A stretch of DNA of 64,000 nt from Acidobacteriota bacterium (GCA_016716435.1 JADJWI010000008.1:1121501-1185500); one strand, 5' to 3'. Shown: positions 1 through 9,561, numbered from the stretch's first letter. Translations and numbers: made by a program. Notes: a model not told the origin generated them from the sequence alone.

Positions 1-1901
1 GTGATCACGAGTAACCGATCGGTCGAATTGTTCAGGTAAACATCGTTCGGCACAAACGAACCATCGAGAAAAGCCTCGACCACAGGATGCCGGCCATTCT
101 TGATCTCGATCTCGTCGCCGTCATGCAGAACGGGTCGGACGTAATTTCTCTTCGCTGCTGTTTCGGCAAGAGCGGCGAGGGCATCCAGAGTGGCTATCGC
201 ACGAGCAGTGGACTGCAGCTTTCTGATCTCATTGCGGACCGCGGTTAGAACTTCGCTGAACAGCTCGGTCTCAAGCCGGATCATTCGTTCCTCGGCCCCT
301 AGGACCGACGATTCCCATTCCTTAAGCTGCGGCGTTGAGAATCGTTCGGCATTGGCAAGGGTTTGCTTCCTTTCGTAGTCGTCAGGAACCTTCGAGAGAT
401 TGGCCTTGGAAATCTCAATGTAATAACCAAACACGTTATTGAACCGCACTTTGAGTGTCGGGATACCGCTTCGTTCGCGTTCGCTGGTTTCAAACGCGGC
501 AATCGCCTGCTTTACGGAACCCGCAACGCCGCGGATCTCGTCGAGCTCCACGTTGAACCCCGCACGAATGGTACCTCCGTCCGAAAGATTTGCCGGCGGC
601 TCATCAGCGATCGCTTGGGCAATAAGCTCGCGAATCTCGGGTAGCTCGTGGATGTTCTCGGAGAGAACCTGTAGAAGCAGCGAACGGGCATCGCGGATCG
701 AGGCGTTCAATTCGGGAGTTTGCCCGAGCGAGCGGCCGATCGCGAGAAGATCACGGGCATTGAACGAAGGCATCCCCAGCTTTCCGACCAGCCGTTCGAT
801 ATCAAAAACACTTTTAAGAAGAAAGCGGACCTTGTCCCTGAGGATCGAATCGCCGAGTTCCTCGACCGCGTTGAGCCTGGTTTCGATCTCACTTCGTTTA
901 ACAGAAGGACGCATGATCCAGCCGCGAAGGAGCCGGGACCCCATGCCTGTCACCGTGCTGTCGATCACACCGAGCAAGCTTGACTTTGCGGAGCCGCCGC
1001 GGCCAGCGATCAATTCGAGATTGGCGATCGTGACCACGTCCAGATTCAGGAAATCGTTCTCTTCCTGCATCGTCAGCCCTAGAATGTGCTCGGCGGAATC
1101 GCGACGTGTTTCGATGGCATAGGCTAGGCATGCTCCGGCTGCAGCGGTCGCCCCCGCACGGCCCTCGATGCCAAAACCTGCCAAAGTCTTAACCCCGAAC
1201 TTTCGAAGAAGAAGCGCCTGTGCGGCCGCTGTTTCAAATGAATCCTCATTGACAGGCGTCACACCTATCTCCGTACCTCGGACATCGTCTTGCTCAGTTT
1301 CGGGATAGAGCAAACTCTCGCGGCGAGCAAATCCGAGATCTTCTGCCCATCGTTTTGCATTATTGCTTGGCATTATCAGCTCTTTCGGCGCGTACCGCTC
1401 GATGCGTTCCCGAGCTCGTGACCAACGATCGGGCCCGTCAAATTCCGAGACGAAGAACTCGCCGGTCGAGACATCCAAAAAGGCAACGCCGACGGCATCG
1501 TCCACCTCGACCGCTGCGGAAAGAAAAATCGGTTCGCGATCGCTCTGGAGTTGTTCATCAACCGAAGTTCCGGGAGTAACGATCCGAACAACTTCACGGC
1601 GAACGAGCTTCGTGCCTTTCGAAGCTTGTTCGGTCTGGTCACAGATCGCAACGCGGTAGCCCTTTGAGACGAGTTTGGAAATATAGCCAGATGCGGCGTG
1701 GTAGGGAATACCGCACATCGGAACAGGGTTGGGCGACTCTTTTTGACGTGCGGTCAGCGTGATCTGGAGTTCCCGCGAGCCGATCAACGCATCCTCATTG
1801 AACATCTCGTAAAAATCACCGAGGCGGAAAAAGAGAATGGTTCCCGGATACTGCTTCTTGATCTCGAGGTATTGCCGAAGCATTGGGGTGGCATTGTCCA
1901 T
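1..1901 (-). CDS. mutS: DNA mismatch repair protein MutS (N-terminal part, runs off window)
   Basis: MutS recognises mismatched base pairs and starts repair with MutL. Read from 1901 leftwards, the protein opens MDNATPMLRQYLEIK and continues with the mismatch-binding domain I signature GTILFFRLGDFYEMF. In that motif the Phe-x-Glu pair (F and E of FYEMF) is the mismatch-stacking element. Next come AGAGCGIPYHA-type and TPGT segments, then connector, core and clamp domains, ending near VLHDGDEIEIKNGRHP. About 633 codons are present. The Walker ATPase and C-terminal dimer region lie outside the window. The ATG at 1899-1901 is the natural start because it leads directly into the conserved N-terminus. 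The gene is divergent from the polysaccharide locus. Identification is secure. Confidence 0.97.
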   Translation of the reverse strand, partial: MDNATPMLRQYLEIKKQYPGTILFFRLGDFYEMFNEDALIGSRELQITLTARQKESPNPVPMCGIPYHAASGYISKLVSKGYRVAICDQTEQASKGTKLVRREVVRIVTPGTSVDEQLQSDREPIFLSAAVEVDDAVGVAFLDVSTGEFFVSEFDGPDRWSRARERIERYAPKELIMPSNNAKRWAEDLGFARRESLLYPETEQDDVRGTEIGVTPVNEDSFETAAAQALLLRKFGVKTLAGFGIEGRAGATAAAGACLAYAIETRRDSAEHILGLTMQEENDFLNLDVVTIANLELIAGRGGSAKSSLLGVIDSTVTGMGSRLLRGWIMRPSVKRSEIETRLNAVEELGDSILRDKVRFLLKSVFDIERLVGKLGMPSFNARDLLAIGRSLGQTPELNASIRDARSLLLQVLSENIHELPEIRELIAQAIADEPPANLSDGGTIRAGFNVELDEIRGVAGSVKQAIAAFETSERERSGIPTLKVRFNNVFGYYIEISKANLSKVPDDYERKQTLANAERFSTPQLKEWESSVLGAEERMIRLETELFSEVLTAVRNEIRKLQSTARAIATLDALAALAETAAKRNYVRPVLHDGDEIEIKNGRHPVVEAFLDGSFVPNDVYLNNSTDRLLVI

Positions 1902-2094
1902 GACTTATCCGTACTCCGGAGAGTTTAGCCAAAACGAATTCGGTTTCAAAATGACGGTTTCCAAAGTCCTTGTCTTTTGTTAGACTTAGGGATTGATTCT
2001 TATCGCCGATCGGCTCTCGGGCTTCGCTAGGTTCGAGGGAAGTTTGTAGTGATAGACATTTATGCGCGATTTTGCCCACTTGGAGAAGTTTTCC

Positions 2095-3060
2095 ATGCGA
2101 ACAATACTTTGGCTAACAGTTTTCTTTTTGTTGGGCACTAACCAACTTTTTGCACAGGGCGAACCGGCACCGACGCCATCTGGCCCGGCTTCTTTTCAGA
2201 CCTCAGAGGAACGATACCGAATCGGGTTTCAGGATACGCTCGAGATACAGATATTTCGCCGTCCTGAACTCAATCAGCGGGTGAATGTTAATCCGAATGG
2301 GACGATAACTCTTTTTCGGCTCGATGCTCCAATAGTCGCCGTCTGTAAGAGCGAGCGGGAACTTGCAAATGAGATCGCGACCGCATACGCAAAGAACTAC
2401 CTCCGAAACCCCGAGGTCAACGTAATTGCCGTAGAGCAACGCTCTCAGTCGTTCGCAGTAATGGGCGCCGTTGAAAAGCCGGCAAATTACTACATCAACC
2501 GGCCGATACGCCTTCTTGAGCTTCTTGCTCAGGCCGGTGGGCCGACCGATAAGGCCGGTTCGCGGCTGATAGTCGCTCGCACGGGCAGCCGTTCGAACTG
2601 CCGGTTGACGCAACAACGTTCGGACGAAGATACGGAATTTGAGATCGTTCATCTCAGCCTTAAGGATGTGCTCGAGGCGAAACAGAATATTCCTATGCTG
2701 CCGGGCGACATTGTATCGGTCCTCGAGGCTGACGTCGTTTATGTCTACGGCCACGTGGTCAAACAGGGTCAGGTGATAATGAAGGAGCCGCTTACGCTTA
2801 CGCAGGCGATCGCCTCGGCGGAAGGCCTGAAGCCCGCTTCTCGCACCGATGTTCGGATCTTTAGGCAAAAGCAAGGCAGCTTGGAACGCGAAGAGCTCCT
2901 ATTCAACCTCGGTGACATCGAGAAGCGCAAAGTCGCCGACCCGTACCTTGAACCGAACGACATAGTGGCGGTAAATGAGGACCGCGTGAAAAGTATTTTC
3001 AACTCGATCGGTCGTTCGCTTACTAACGGCATTCCGAGTATTTTCTACCGCGTTCCGTAA
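2095..3060 (+). CDS. Wza-like polysaccharide export protein (Poly_export/SLBB)
   Basis: Outer-membrane or periplasmic polysaccharide export protein of the Wza/OPX type. The start is placed at the ATG at 2095, not the in-frame ATG at 2062. A GGAGAA ribosome site at 2082-2087 has the right spacing, and the protein then begins with a clean signal peptide (MRTILWLTVFFLLG... ending FAQG). A Poly_export domain follows (YRIGFQDTLEIQIFRRPEL, DGT-like NPNGTITL) and then two SLBB-type segments (FAVMGAVEKPANYYI, VYVYGHVVKQGQV). At 321 residues it is short. It has no lipobox and no obvious C-terminal outer-membrane helix, so it may need another pore partner. It lies 16 bp before the BY-kinase, the usual Wza-Wzc pairing. 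Confidence 0.93.
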   Translation: MRTILWLTVFFLLGTNQLFAQGEPAPTPSGPASFQTSEERYRIGFQDTLEIQIFRRPELNQRVNVNPNGTITLFRLDAPIVAVCKSERELANEIATAYAKNYLRNPEVNVIAVEQRSQSFAVMGAVEKPANYYINRPIRLLELLAQAGGPTDKAGSRLIVARTGSRSNCRLTQQRSDEDTEFEIVHLSLKDVLEAKQNIPMLPGDIVSVLEADVVYVYGHVVKQGQVIMKEPLTLTQAIASAEGLKPASRTDVRIFRQKQGSLEREELLFNLGDIEKRKVADPYLEPNDIVAVNEDRVKSIFNSIGRSLTNGIPSIFYRVP

Positions 3061-3076
3061 AACTTTCGGCTTAATC

Positions 3077-5569
3077 ATGCGAGAAACGAGAGACATCATA
3101 AAGAGCCCGAGCGATCCTGCGACCGATATCGAAAGGCAGTTCGATCCACAGTTGGTTCCGGGCTCGGGCCGTTATCCGGCCTACAGGGAATTGCATTCAG
3201 CCGAAGGCTTTAGCCTGATGGAATATTGGTCGGCTATCCGCAAGCGGCTTTGGCTGGTGATCGGAATTGCGGTGCTGGTCACCACGCTGGTTGCGATCTA
3301 CATGGCACGTAAGCCGAATATCTATCAGGCATCGGCGACCATTCAGGTCGACCTCGAACAAACGAACCCTGACCTAATCACAAGTGACCGCCAGCGGCCG
3401 AGTATTAATCTTGACCCGTCATATTTCAATACCCAGCTCCAGCTAGTTGGCAGTGACACGATCCTCCGCAGGGTTATCAAAGAGCACAGTCTGGACACCA
3501 ACAAGGAGTTTCAGGCCGCGAGAGCGGAGGGCTCAGGTGGTGCCGTCCGCGGCTTTCTCCGCGCGATCGGGCTTGCCAGTTCGGACGATAAGCAGAATGA
3601 TGCCGCCTTAAGCGAATTTGCGGCCTCACCGAATTCGGGCCTGATGTCGGCGGATGAGATCGCAGAGGCGATACGTCTTGCTCCGTATGTCGAGATAATC
3701 AAACGCAATATTTCGATCGAACCGGTGAGGGAATCACGGGCGACGGTGAAAGATACCCGATTGATCGAAGTTGCTTTCCGCAACACCGATCCGCAATTAG
3801 CTGCGTTTGTGGTGAACGGGATCGGTGAGACATTCGCCGTTGCGAACCAAGAGCAACGCTCGGGAACGTCGCGAAAGACAAGCGACTTTCTTCAGCAGCG
3901 AATCGCTGACCTGCAGTCTGATGTGCGTCGGGACGAACTTAAGCTCGTTGAACTTGAAAGGTCGGAAGGGATCTTAAAAACGCCGGGCGATCAGACGATC
4001 GTACTTGAACGGCTTGCTGGGCTAAACAAAGACCTGCTCACGGTCGAGAACGAAAGAAAAACGGCCGAGGCACAGTATCTGTCCGTTCGCAACAATCCTG
4101 AAAGGGTCGCTGCGTTGGCCGAAGCCGAGAGTGCCCGCTACATTACCGAACGCGAGAATTTTCTTTTGAATTATCGCAACGAGACTCAGAAGACGATTGC
4201 AGGGCTGACGGCAAACCGAGCGAAGCTCCTGGAAGAATTTCTTCCAACTGCACCGGAGATAAAGGAGATCGATTCTCAGATCAAGAGTCTTGAAGATTCT
4301 TTGGCCACTGCTACGGAGAAGGCTCAGGCCGAGATCCAGGCATATCGCAGCCGGACCGCCGACAATTTGTTGAAGGTCCTCGAAACGCAGTATCGGCGGG
4401 CCCAAGAGAAAGAAGACAAGATTCGGTCCGCCTTCAATGTTCAATTTCAGGAAGCACAGGGCCAGAATGCCGGTGCCGTGATGATCAAGCTGCTCCAGCA
4501 GAATATCGAGACGAACAAGGGCTTTCTCGACAATCTGCGGAAGCAGCAGAGCTCTAACGATGTTGCGTCACAGGGGTCTGACAACAATATTCGCGTTGCA
4601 CAGTATGCGATCCCGCCAAAGAATCCGATTTCTCCGAGTAGAACCTCGACGGTCCTTGCAGCTCTGTTTCTTTCGACGCTTTTCGGAATGGGTTTGGCAC
4701 TTTTCCTCGAGTATCTCGATGACACGATCGGTACGACCGAGGAGATAGAAAGCTACCTCCAGCTTCCTGCACTTGCGGCAATTCCTTCTCTCGATTCATT
4801 GCCAAAGCGGAAGCTCTTACTCGTCGGCGGTTCTGATAAGGAGGACGATGAATCGGTTCCGGTGAATTCGGAACTTCTCATTAACACAGACCCACGGTCA
4901 TCGCTTGCGGAAGCGTATCGGCAGCTTCGCACGTCGATCCTCCTTTCAACCGCGGGCCACGCTCCGAAATCGCTTCTCGTGACCTCAAGTTTGCCTTCGG
5001 AGGGCAAAACCACGACCGCGACCAATACAGCGATCAGCCTTGCTCAGACGGGTGCCAAAGTTCTTGTTATCGATGCCGACATGAGGCGGCCGCGACTTCA
5101 TTCTGTTTTCGGTATTTCGAATGGCGAAGGGTTGAGTACGATCCTCTCCAGCCAAATGTCGGAAAAGGAGATCCTTGCGGTGATCCAGCAGGAACCGAAC
5201 AGCAAGCTTAATCTCTTGACGTCCGGCCCGATACCGCCCAACCCAGCCGAGCTTATCGGCTCACAGCCGATGGCGGAGCTTCTTGTCACGCTACAGAAGC
5301 ATTTCACCCACGTGGTCATCGATTCGCCGCCGATTACCTCCTTTACGGACGGTGTGCTGATCGCGTCGATGGTTGATGGCGTCATTCTCGTGGTTCATTC
5401 CGGCAAGAGTTCGCGGCAGATCGTTCGGCGCGCCAAACAACTCCTGAACGACGTTGGTGCCCGCATATTCGGTGTTGTGCTCAACAACGTCGACATCCGG
5501 TCGCAGGATCATTACCACTACTATCAGAGCTATTACAATCAAGGCCACTACAGGCAGGACGAAGAATAG
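3077..5569 (+). CDS. Wzz/BY-kinase: polysaccharide copolymerase with tyrosine autokinase domain
   Basis: Inner-membrane polysaccharide copolymerase fused to a bacterial tyrosine kinase (Wzc/CapAB type), 830 residues. A Wzz domain with a first membrane segment near residues 58-78 is followed by a long coiled-coil periplasmic region. A proline-rich PKNPISPSR stretch and a second membrane segment near 525-545 come next. The cytoplasmic kinase has Walker A SLPSEGKTTTAT (about 636-648), Walker A' VLVIDADMRRPR (about 661) and Walker B VVIDSPP (about 746). A Tyr-rich tail (DHYHYYQSYYNQGHY) at the extreme C-terminus is the expected autophosphorylation cluster. It works with the Wza-like protein and Wzx/Wzy here to set chain length and drive export. 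Its stop overlaps the next GTG start by one base. Confidence 0.95.
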   Translation: MRETRDIIKSPSDPATDIERQFDPQLVPGSGRYPAYRELHSAEGFSLMEYWSAIRKRLWLVIGIAVLVTTLVAIYMARKPNIYQASATIQVDLEQTNPDLITSDRQRPSINLDPSYFNTQLQLVGSDTILRRVIKEHSLDTNKEFQAARAEGSGGAVRGFLRAIGLASSDDKQNDAALSEFAASPNSGLMSADEIAEAIRLAPYVEIIKRNISIEPVRESRATVKDTRLIEVAFRNTDPQLAAFVVNGIGETFAVANQEQRSGTSRKTSDFLQQRIADLQSDVRRDELKLVELERSEGILKTPGDQTIVLERLAGLNKDLLTVENERKTAEAQYLSVRNNPERVAALAEAESARYITERENFLLNYRNETQKTIAGLTANRAKLLEEFLPTAPEIKEIDSQIKSLEDSLATATEKAQAEIQAYRSRTADNLLKVLETQYRRAQEKEDKIRSAFNVQFQEAQGQNAGAVMIKLLQQNIETNKGFLDNLRKQQSSNDVASQGSDNNIRVAQYAIPPKNPISPSRTSTVLAALFLSTLFGMGLALFLEYLDDTIGTTEEIESYLQLPALAAIPSLDSLPKRKLLLVGGSDKEDDESVPVNSELLINTDPRSSLAEAYRQLRTSILLSTAGHAPKSLLVTSSLPSEGKTTTATNTAISLAQTGAKVLVIDADMRRPRLHSVFGISNGEGLSTILSSQMSEKEILAVIQQEPNSKLNLLTSGPIPPNPAELIGSQPMAELLVTLQKHFTHVVIDSPPITSFTDGVLIASMVDGVILVVHSGKSSRQIVRRAKQLLNDVGARIFGVVLNNVDIRSQDHYHYYQSYYNQGHYRQDEE

Positions 5570-6738
5570 TGGCAGTTGGAATTCCGGTTAAAGTCCCATT
5601 GGTAAAGGATACGATCAGTCAGGAAGAGCTAATGGCTCTTTCTGACTGGCTTCGTACGTTCCCGCGTCTGACAAAAGGCGAGCTTACAGTTGAATTCGAG
5701 GAAAAGTGGTCGAGCTGGCAGGGTTGTAAGTATTCTGTTTTCGTCAACTCCGGGTCGTCAGCAAACCTCCTGATGTTCTATGCATTGCTCCTCTCCGGGC
5801 GGCTGAAGAACAAAAAGGTGATCGTGCCGGCAGTTTCGTGGGTGACGACCGTTGCCCCGGTGATCCAATTTGGCCTCGAGCCGATCGTATGCGATTGCGA
5901 TCCCGTAACCCTCGGTTTGGACACCGATCATCTCAGCAAACTCGTTGACGAGCACGACCCGGCGGCGATCATTCTGGTCCACGTTCTTGGCTTCCCGAAC
6001 AAGATGGACGAGATCATGGCTATTTGTAACGAGCGGGACATCGTATTGCTTGAGGACTCGTGTGAAAGCCTTGGTTCGGAATACCGCGCGATCAGGACAG
6101 GTAATTTTGGACTGATGAGCAGCTTTTCGCTCTATTTCGGCCATCACCTTTCGACGATAGAAGGCGGAATGGTCTGTACCAATGATTTGGAGATGAAAGA
6201 CCTGCTCGTCTCTTTGAGGAGCCACGGTTGGGACCGCGACCTGCCGAATGCGAAACAGAAAGAGCTGCGGGCCAAATACGGTATTGATGATTTCCGGGCA
6301 TTTTACACGTTCTATCATCCGGGCTTTAATGTCCGATCGACTGACCTGCAAGCGTTCCTTGGATTGGGACAATTGCGGAAGGCCGACTCGGTCGTCGAGA
6401 GCCGCAATCGAAATTTTCTGCATTACGATGCAGCCATAAAAGATTATCAATACAAGGTTCGACAACGCGAGGGAACGCTGGTTTCTAATTTCTGTTACCC
6501 GCTCATCACCGACAGACGAGATGAGGTGGTAAATGCATTGACCGAGGCCGGTGTTGATTCGCGGCCGCTGGTGTGCGGGTCGATCGCCCGGCATCCGTTC
6601 TGGTATGAACGCTACGGACACGCTGAGCTTCCGTTTGCCGATATCGTTCACGACAACGGAATGTACATCCCGAACAATCATGAGATGACCGATGCTGAGG
6701 TCGAATATGTCGCTGACGTCGTTAACTCTGTCCTTTGA
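5569..6738 (+). CDS. DegT-family PLP enzyme with His in place of the Schiff-base Lys (ColD-like sugar 3-dehydratase)
   Basis: DegT/DnrJ/EryC1/StrS fold, 389 residues, starting at a GTG that overlaps the previous stop. PLP-binding features are visible: NSGSSANL (60-67), HVLGFPN (138-144) and EDSCESLGSEY (162-172). The usual Lys position before the EGG motif is His: FGHHLSTIEGGM, H192/H193. His at this position is characteristic of sugar 3-dehydratases such as ColD and RfbH/DdhC, which deoxygenate C3 instead of transaminating. The length fits ColD better than the longer Fe-S enzyme RfbH. Since gmd and an fcl-like gene lie 1-3 kb downstream, the likely substrate is GDP-4-keto-6-deoxymannose, giving a colitose-like 3,6-dideoxy sugar. 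Family is certain; substrate is inferred. Confidence 0.85.
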   Translation: MAVGIPVKVPLVKDTISQEELMALSDWLRTFPRLTKGELTVEFEEKWSSWQGCKYSVFVNSGSSANLLMFYALLLSGRLKNKKVIVPAVSWVTTVAPVIQFGLEPIVCDCDPVTLGLDTDHLSKLVDEHDPAAIILVHVLGFPNKMDEIMAICNERDIVLLEDSCESLGSEYRAIRTGNFGLMSSFSLYFGHHLSTIEGGMVCTNDLEMKDLLVSLRSHGWDRDLPNAKQKELRAKYGIDDFRAFYTFYHPGFNVRSTDLQAFLGLGQLRKADSVVESRNRNFLHYDAAIKDYQYKVRQREGTLVSNFCYPLITDRRDEVVNALTEAGVDSRPLVCGSIARHPFWYERYGHAELPFADIVHDNGMYIPNNHEMTDAEVEYVADVVNSVL

Positions 6739-7682
6739 TGTCCCCTATTGCCGAGAAAAAGCGAGTTGCCATCGTCACACCGGTCCACAATCGGTGTGAC
6801 CTTACATTGCTTTGCCTTCGAAGCATTGCGCGGCTGGATATCACCGGACTTGAGGTGTTTACGGTCATTGTCGATGACGGCTCGACCGATGATACGGCCG
6901 AGAGGGTAAGTGCGGAATATCCGGACGTCGAGATAATCACTGGCGATGGAAATCTCTGGTTCAGCGGCGGAATGAACCGTGGTTTTGAAGCTGCCCTTCG
7001 CCGAGACCCCGATTATATTCTTTCGATCAACAACGACACGGTCTTCGATCAACAGCTTCTACAAAATATGATCGAGACTGCCGAGAAGCATCCGAGATCC
7101 GTAGTCGGAGCTCTGCTTCTTCTTTGGGATCAACCGCATCGGGTCTTTCAGGTCGCGCCGAAATGGAATGCATTCTGGGGTGGCTTTCGCCACTGGCAGC
7201 AGCAGACCGTCTGGACCGTGCCGCAACAGGCTTGGGAGGTTGAGATCATCGTCGGCAATTGTGTTCTTTTTCCGGTCGAGGCAGTCCGCGAGTGCGGGCT
7301 GATGGATGAGAAGCGGTTCCCGCATTACGGCGACGCCGAGTACACGCCGCGGATGCGTCGGGCAGGTTGGACGCTTTTGATCGACCCACGCGCCCGGGCT
7401 TTTTGCCAACCAAACACGTCGCCGCCATCGGTAGGGAAAATGCCTCTCGCGAAGAAGCTGCGGACCCTTTTCCTCGACAAGGGCAATGCCAATAGCCTCT
7501 GGCGCCGGACGTTTGCGAATCTTTATGGAGCTCCGAATAAATTTTCCGGCCTCATCGCAACGCCGGTCTTCTATGTCCGATACCTGATCGGGCGGAACTA
7601 CGAGACCTCGTACGCGGAGGTCGCTCCGGAGCCGCTACTAAAAGACCTCTATGCAGACAAGGTCGTCGCTCCGGACGAATAG
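6738..7682 (+). CDS. Family 2 glycosyltransferase
   Basis: GT-A fold inverting glycosyltransferase, about 314 residues. The N-terminal Rossmann-like nucleotide site reads AIVTPVHNRCDLTLLCLRS with VIVDDGSTDDTAE. GDGNLWFSGGMNRGFE follows, a signature of the rhamnosyltransferase-like GT2 subgroup. INNDT occupies the metal-binding DXD position, and GLMDEKRFPHYGDAEY provides the catalytic-base region. Start: ATG at 6738 overlaps the preceding TGA (TGATG), so translation is coupled; a TTG at 6735 is also in frame. The last 34 bp overlap the end of the convergent gmd gene. The protein is cytoplasmic or peripheral and adds one sugar to the lipid-linked repeat. Donor is unknown. Confidence 0.9.
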   Translation: MSPIAEKKRVAIVTPVHNRCDLTLLCLRSIARLDITGLEVFTVIVDDGSTDDTAERVSAEYPDVEIITGDGNLWFSGGMNRGFEAALRRDPDYILSINNDTVFDQQLLQNMIETAEKHPRSVVGALLLLWDQPHRVFQVAPKWNAFWGGFRHWQQQTVWTVPQQAWEVEIIVGNCVLFPVEAVRECGLMDEKRFPHYGDAEYTPRMRRAGWTLLIDPRARAFCQPNTSPPSVGKMPLAKKLRTLFLDKGNANSLWRRTFANLYGAPNKFSGLIATPVFYVRYLIGRNYETSYAEVAPEPLLKDLYADKVVAPDE

Positions 7683-8653
7683 GCCGGACGGAGTTCCTCG
7701 AGCCAATAATCGGTCATCTCATCGAGCATAGATTCGAAAGTGTATTCGGGCTTCCAGCCCGTAACACTCCGCAGCAGCGATGAGTCGCCTTTGAGATTGT
7801 GAAGTTCTTCGGGACGGAGGAACCGTTCGCTGACACGAACGTAGGCTTCCGGATCGAGTTCGAGCTTTGCGAAAACGTAGTTCACCAGATCGCGTACGCT
7901 GTGTGAAATGCCGGTTGCACAAACGTAGTCGCCCGGTTCATCAAGCTGGAGCAACATCCACATTGCCAGCACATAATCCTTCGCGTGGCCCCAGTCGCGC
8001 GTTGCGTCGAGATTTCCAAGCTCTAGCCGATCGGTTTGACCATACTTGATCCGGACCGCTTCTTTACAAACCTTATTGGTCACAAAGTTGGTTCCGCGAC
8101 GCGGGCTTTCATGGTTGAAAAGAATGCCATTGCTTACAAATAGCTTGTAAGAATTTCGATAATTTCTGGCCAAGTGATAGGAGAATACCTTCGAGCACCC
8201 GTAGGGCGAAACCGGATTCATCGGAGTCGTCTCACGCTGAAAGCCGTCTTCATCGATCGTGTTTCCGAACATTTCTGACGACGAGGCTTGGTACATCTTA
8301 ATGTCGGGTTTTGTGAGACGGACGGCTTCCAACAAATTAAGCGTGCCAAGCCCGGTCGCATTGGCGGTGTAGATCGGCTGATCGAACGAGATCCGTACGT
8401 GCGACTGCGCAGCTAGATGATAGATCTCATCGGGCGACGTCTCTTTTATCACATAAACAAGCGACGAGAGGTCTGTAATGTCACCGTAGTGGAGTCGCAG
8501 GTCCGAGCGTATGTGCTCGATCCTTGTCGTCTGCGTTTCAGCGACGGAGTTGCGCTTGAGGATGCCATGCACCTCGTAGCCTTTTTCCAGGAGCAATTCT
8601 GAAAGATAACTTCCATCCTGCCCGTTAATTCCGGTAATCAAAGCCGTTTTCAT
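7649..8653 (-). CDS. gmd: GDP-mannose 4,6-dehydratase
   Basis: Converts GDP-D-mannose to GDP-4-keto-6-deoxy-D-mannose, the precursor of GDP-fucose, rhamnose, perosamine and colitose. The 334 residues are typical of the family. The NAD(P) motif is TGINGQDGSYLSELL, followed by the DITDLSSL region, LAAQSHVRISF, the catalytic SSSEMFG and YGCSKVFSY (Tyr-x-x-x-Lys), and the Gmd-specific NHESPRRG and ATRDWGHAKDYV. It is on the minus strand, downstream of fcl with a 4-bp ATGA overlap. Its 3' end overlaps the end of the plus-strand GT2 gene. The Gmd/Fcl pair is therefore an inverted two-gene operon inside the plus-strand locus. Confidence 0.97.
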   Translation of the reverse strand: MKTALITGINGQDGSYLSELLLEKGYEVHGILKRNSVAETQTTRIEHIRSDLRLHYGDITDLSSLVYVIKETSPDEIYHLAAQSHVRISFDQPIYTANATGLGTLNLLEAVRLTKPDIKMYQASSSEMFGNTIDEDGFQRETTPMNPVSPYGCSKVFSYHLARNYRNSYKLFVSNGILFNHESPRRGTNFVTNKVCKEAVRIKYGQTDRLELGNLDATRDWGHAKDYVLAMWMLLQLDEPGDYVCATGISHSVRDLVNYVFAKLELDPEAYVRVSERFLRPEELHNLKGDSSLLRSVTGWKPEYTFESMLDEMTDYWLEELRPAYSSGATTLSA

Positions 8654-9561
8654 GATCGATCAATTGACTTGTAATAAGAATACACGCGGCGGAGACCCTC
8701 GGCTAGACCGGTGAATTCAAAATCGGGGAAGATCTCCAGCATCTTCGCATTCGAGACATCTTTGCGAAACTGCCCATCGGGCCCGCTTGAGTCAAATTCT
8801 ATTGAAAGACTTTCATTTCCCGTCGCCTTCAAAGCGATCTCGGCGATCTCCCGGATCGAGAGGTTCTCAGAAACCGCGACGTTAAAGTTTTCGGTTACGT
8901 CCTTTTCAACACACTCGGCAAGCACTCTTGCCAGATCCTCGGCGTGCATGAACTGCCGCAAAGGCTTTCCGGTCCCGAGCAGATTTATCTTCCCGGCACC
9001 TTGCTGCTCGGCTTCGATTATCTTGACGAGCAGTGCCGTAACGAAATGGCTCTTGTTCTTGTCGGTCTTGTCGAATTCACCGTATAGATTGCACGGAATA
9101 AGATAGTTGTAGCTTGTTCCGTATTGAGCGTTGCTCGCGTCAATGTGGGCGGCCAGTGTTCGTTTGCTGATCGCATAGCCGAAGTTCGTCACCTGCGGCG
9201 GCCCATCGTGGAGCATTTCCTCGGTCATTGGGTAACTGTTCGCCACGTCCGGATAAATACAGGTGGAAAGCACTGCAGTGAACCGCCGAACCCCCGTTTC
9301 GCGGGCGTACTTCAAGACGAGAGTGTTAATCAAGAGGTTATCTTCGAGAAACTCCGCAGGGCGCGACTTGTTATCGAGTATGCCGGCGACCCGGGCGGCA
9401 AGGTGAATGACCCGGTCCCACTTCGACGTGAACAGCCTTCGGACATCTTCCTCGCGGCGGAGGTCGAACTCCTTGGAAGAAACGTAAACTGCATCCGGAA
9501 GGTATTTACTAAGATGGCGGCCCACTAAACCGGAGCCGCCCGTCACTAGGATATTTTCCAT
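8650..9561 (-). CDS. fcl: GDP-L-fucose synthase-like epimerase/reductase (Fcl/WcaG or ColC)
   Basis: SDR-family 3,5-epimerase/4-reductase acting on GDP-4-keto-6-deoxy sugars. The chosen ATG at 9559-9561 gives MENILVTGGSGLVGRHL, a proper Rossmann start; an upstream GTG at 9579 would add six residues of poor character. Family marks follow: IHLAARVAGI, LSTCIYPD (catalytic Ser/Cys), GYAISKRTLAAH (Tyr-x-x-x-Lys), IPCNLYG and LGTGKPLRQFMHAEDLA. With Gmd it would make GDP-L-fucose. Because a ColD-like enzyme is encoded nearby, it could instead be the related ColC reaction (GDP-L-colitose synthase). The two cannot be separated by eye. Confidence 0.88.
   Translation of the reverse strand: MENILVTGGSGLVGRHLSKYLPDAVYVSSKEFDLRREEDVRRLFTSKWDRVIHLAARVAGILDNKSRPAEFLEDNLLINTLVLKYARETGVRRFTAVLSTCIYPDVANSYPMTEEMLHDGPPQVTNFGYAISKRTLAAHIDASNAQYGTSYNYLIPCNLYGEFDKTDKNKSHFVTALLVKIIEAEQQGAGKINLLGTGKPLRQFMHAEDLARVLAECVEKDVTENFNVAVSENLSIREIAEIALKATGNESLSIEFDSSGPDGQFRKDVSNAKMLEIFPDFEFTGLAEGLRRVYSYYKSIDRS

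Noticed and set aside
2062..2094. Earlier ATG for the Wza-like gene
   Set aside because: It would put 11 polar residues before the signal peptide and has no ribosome site; GGAGAA fits the ATG at 2095.
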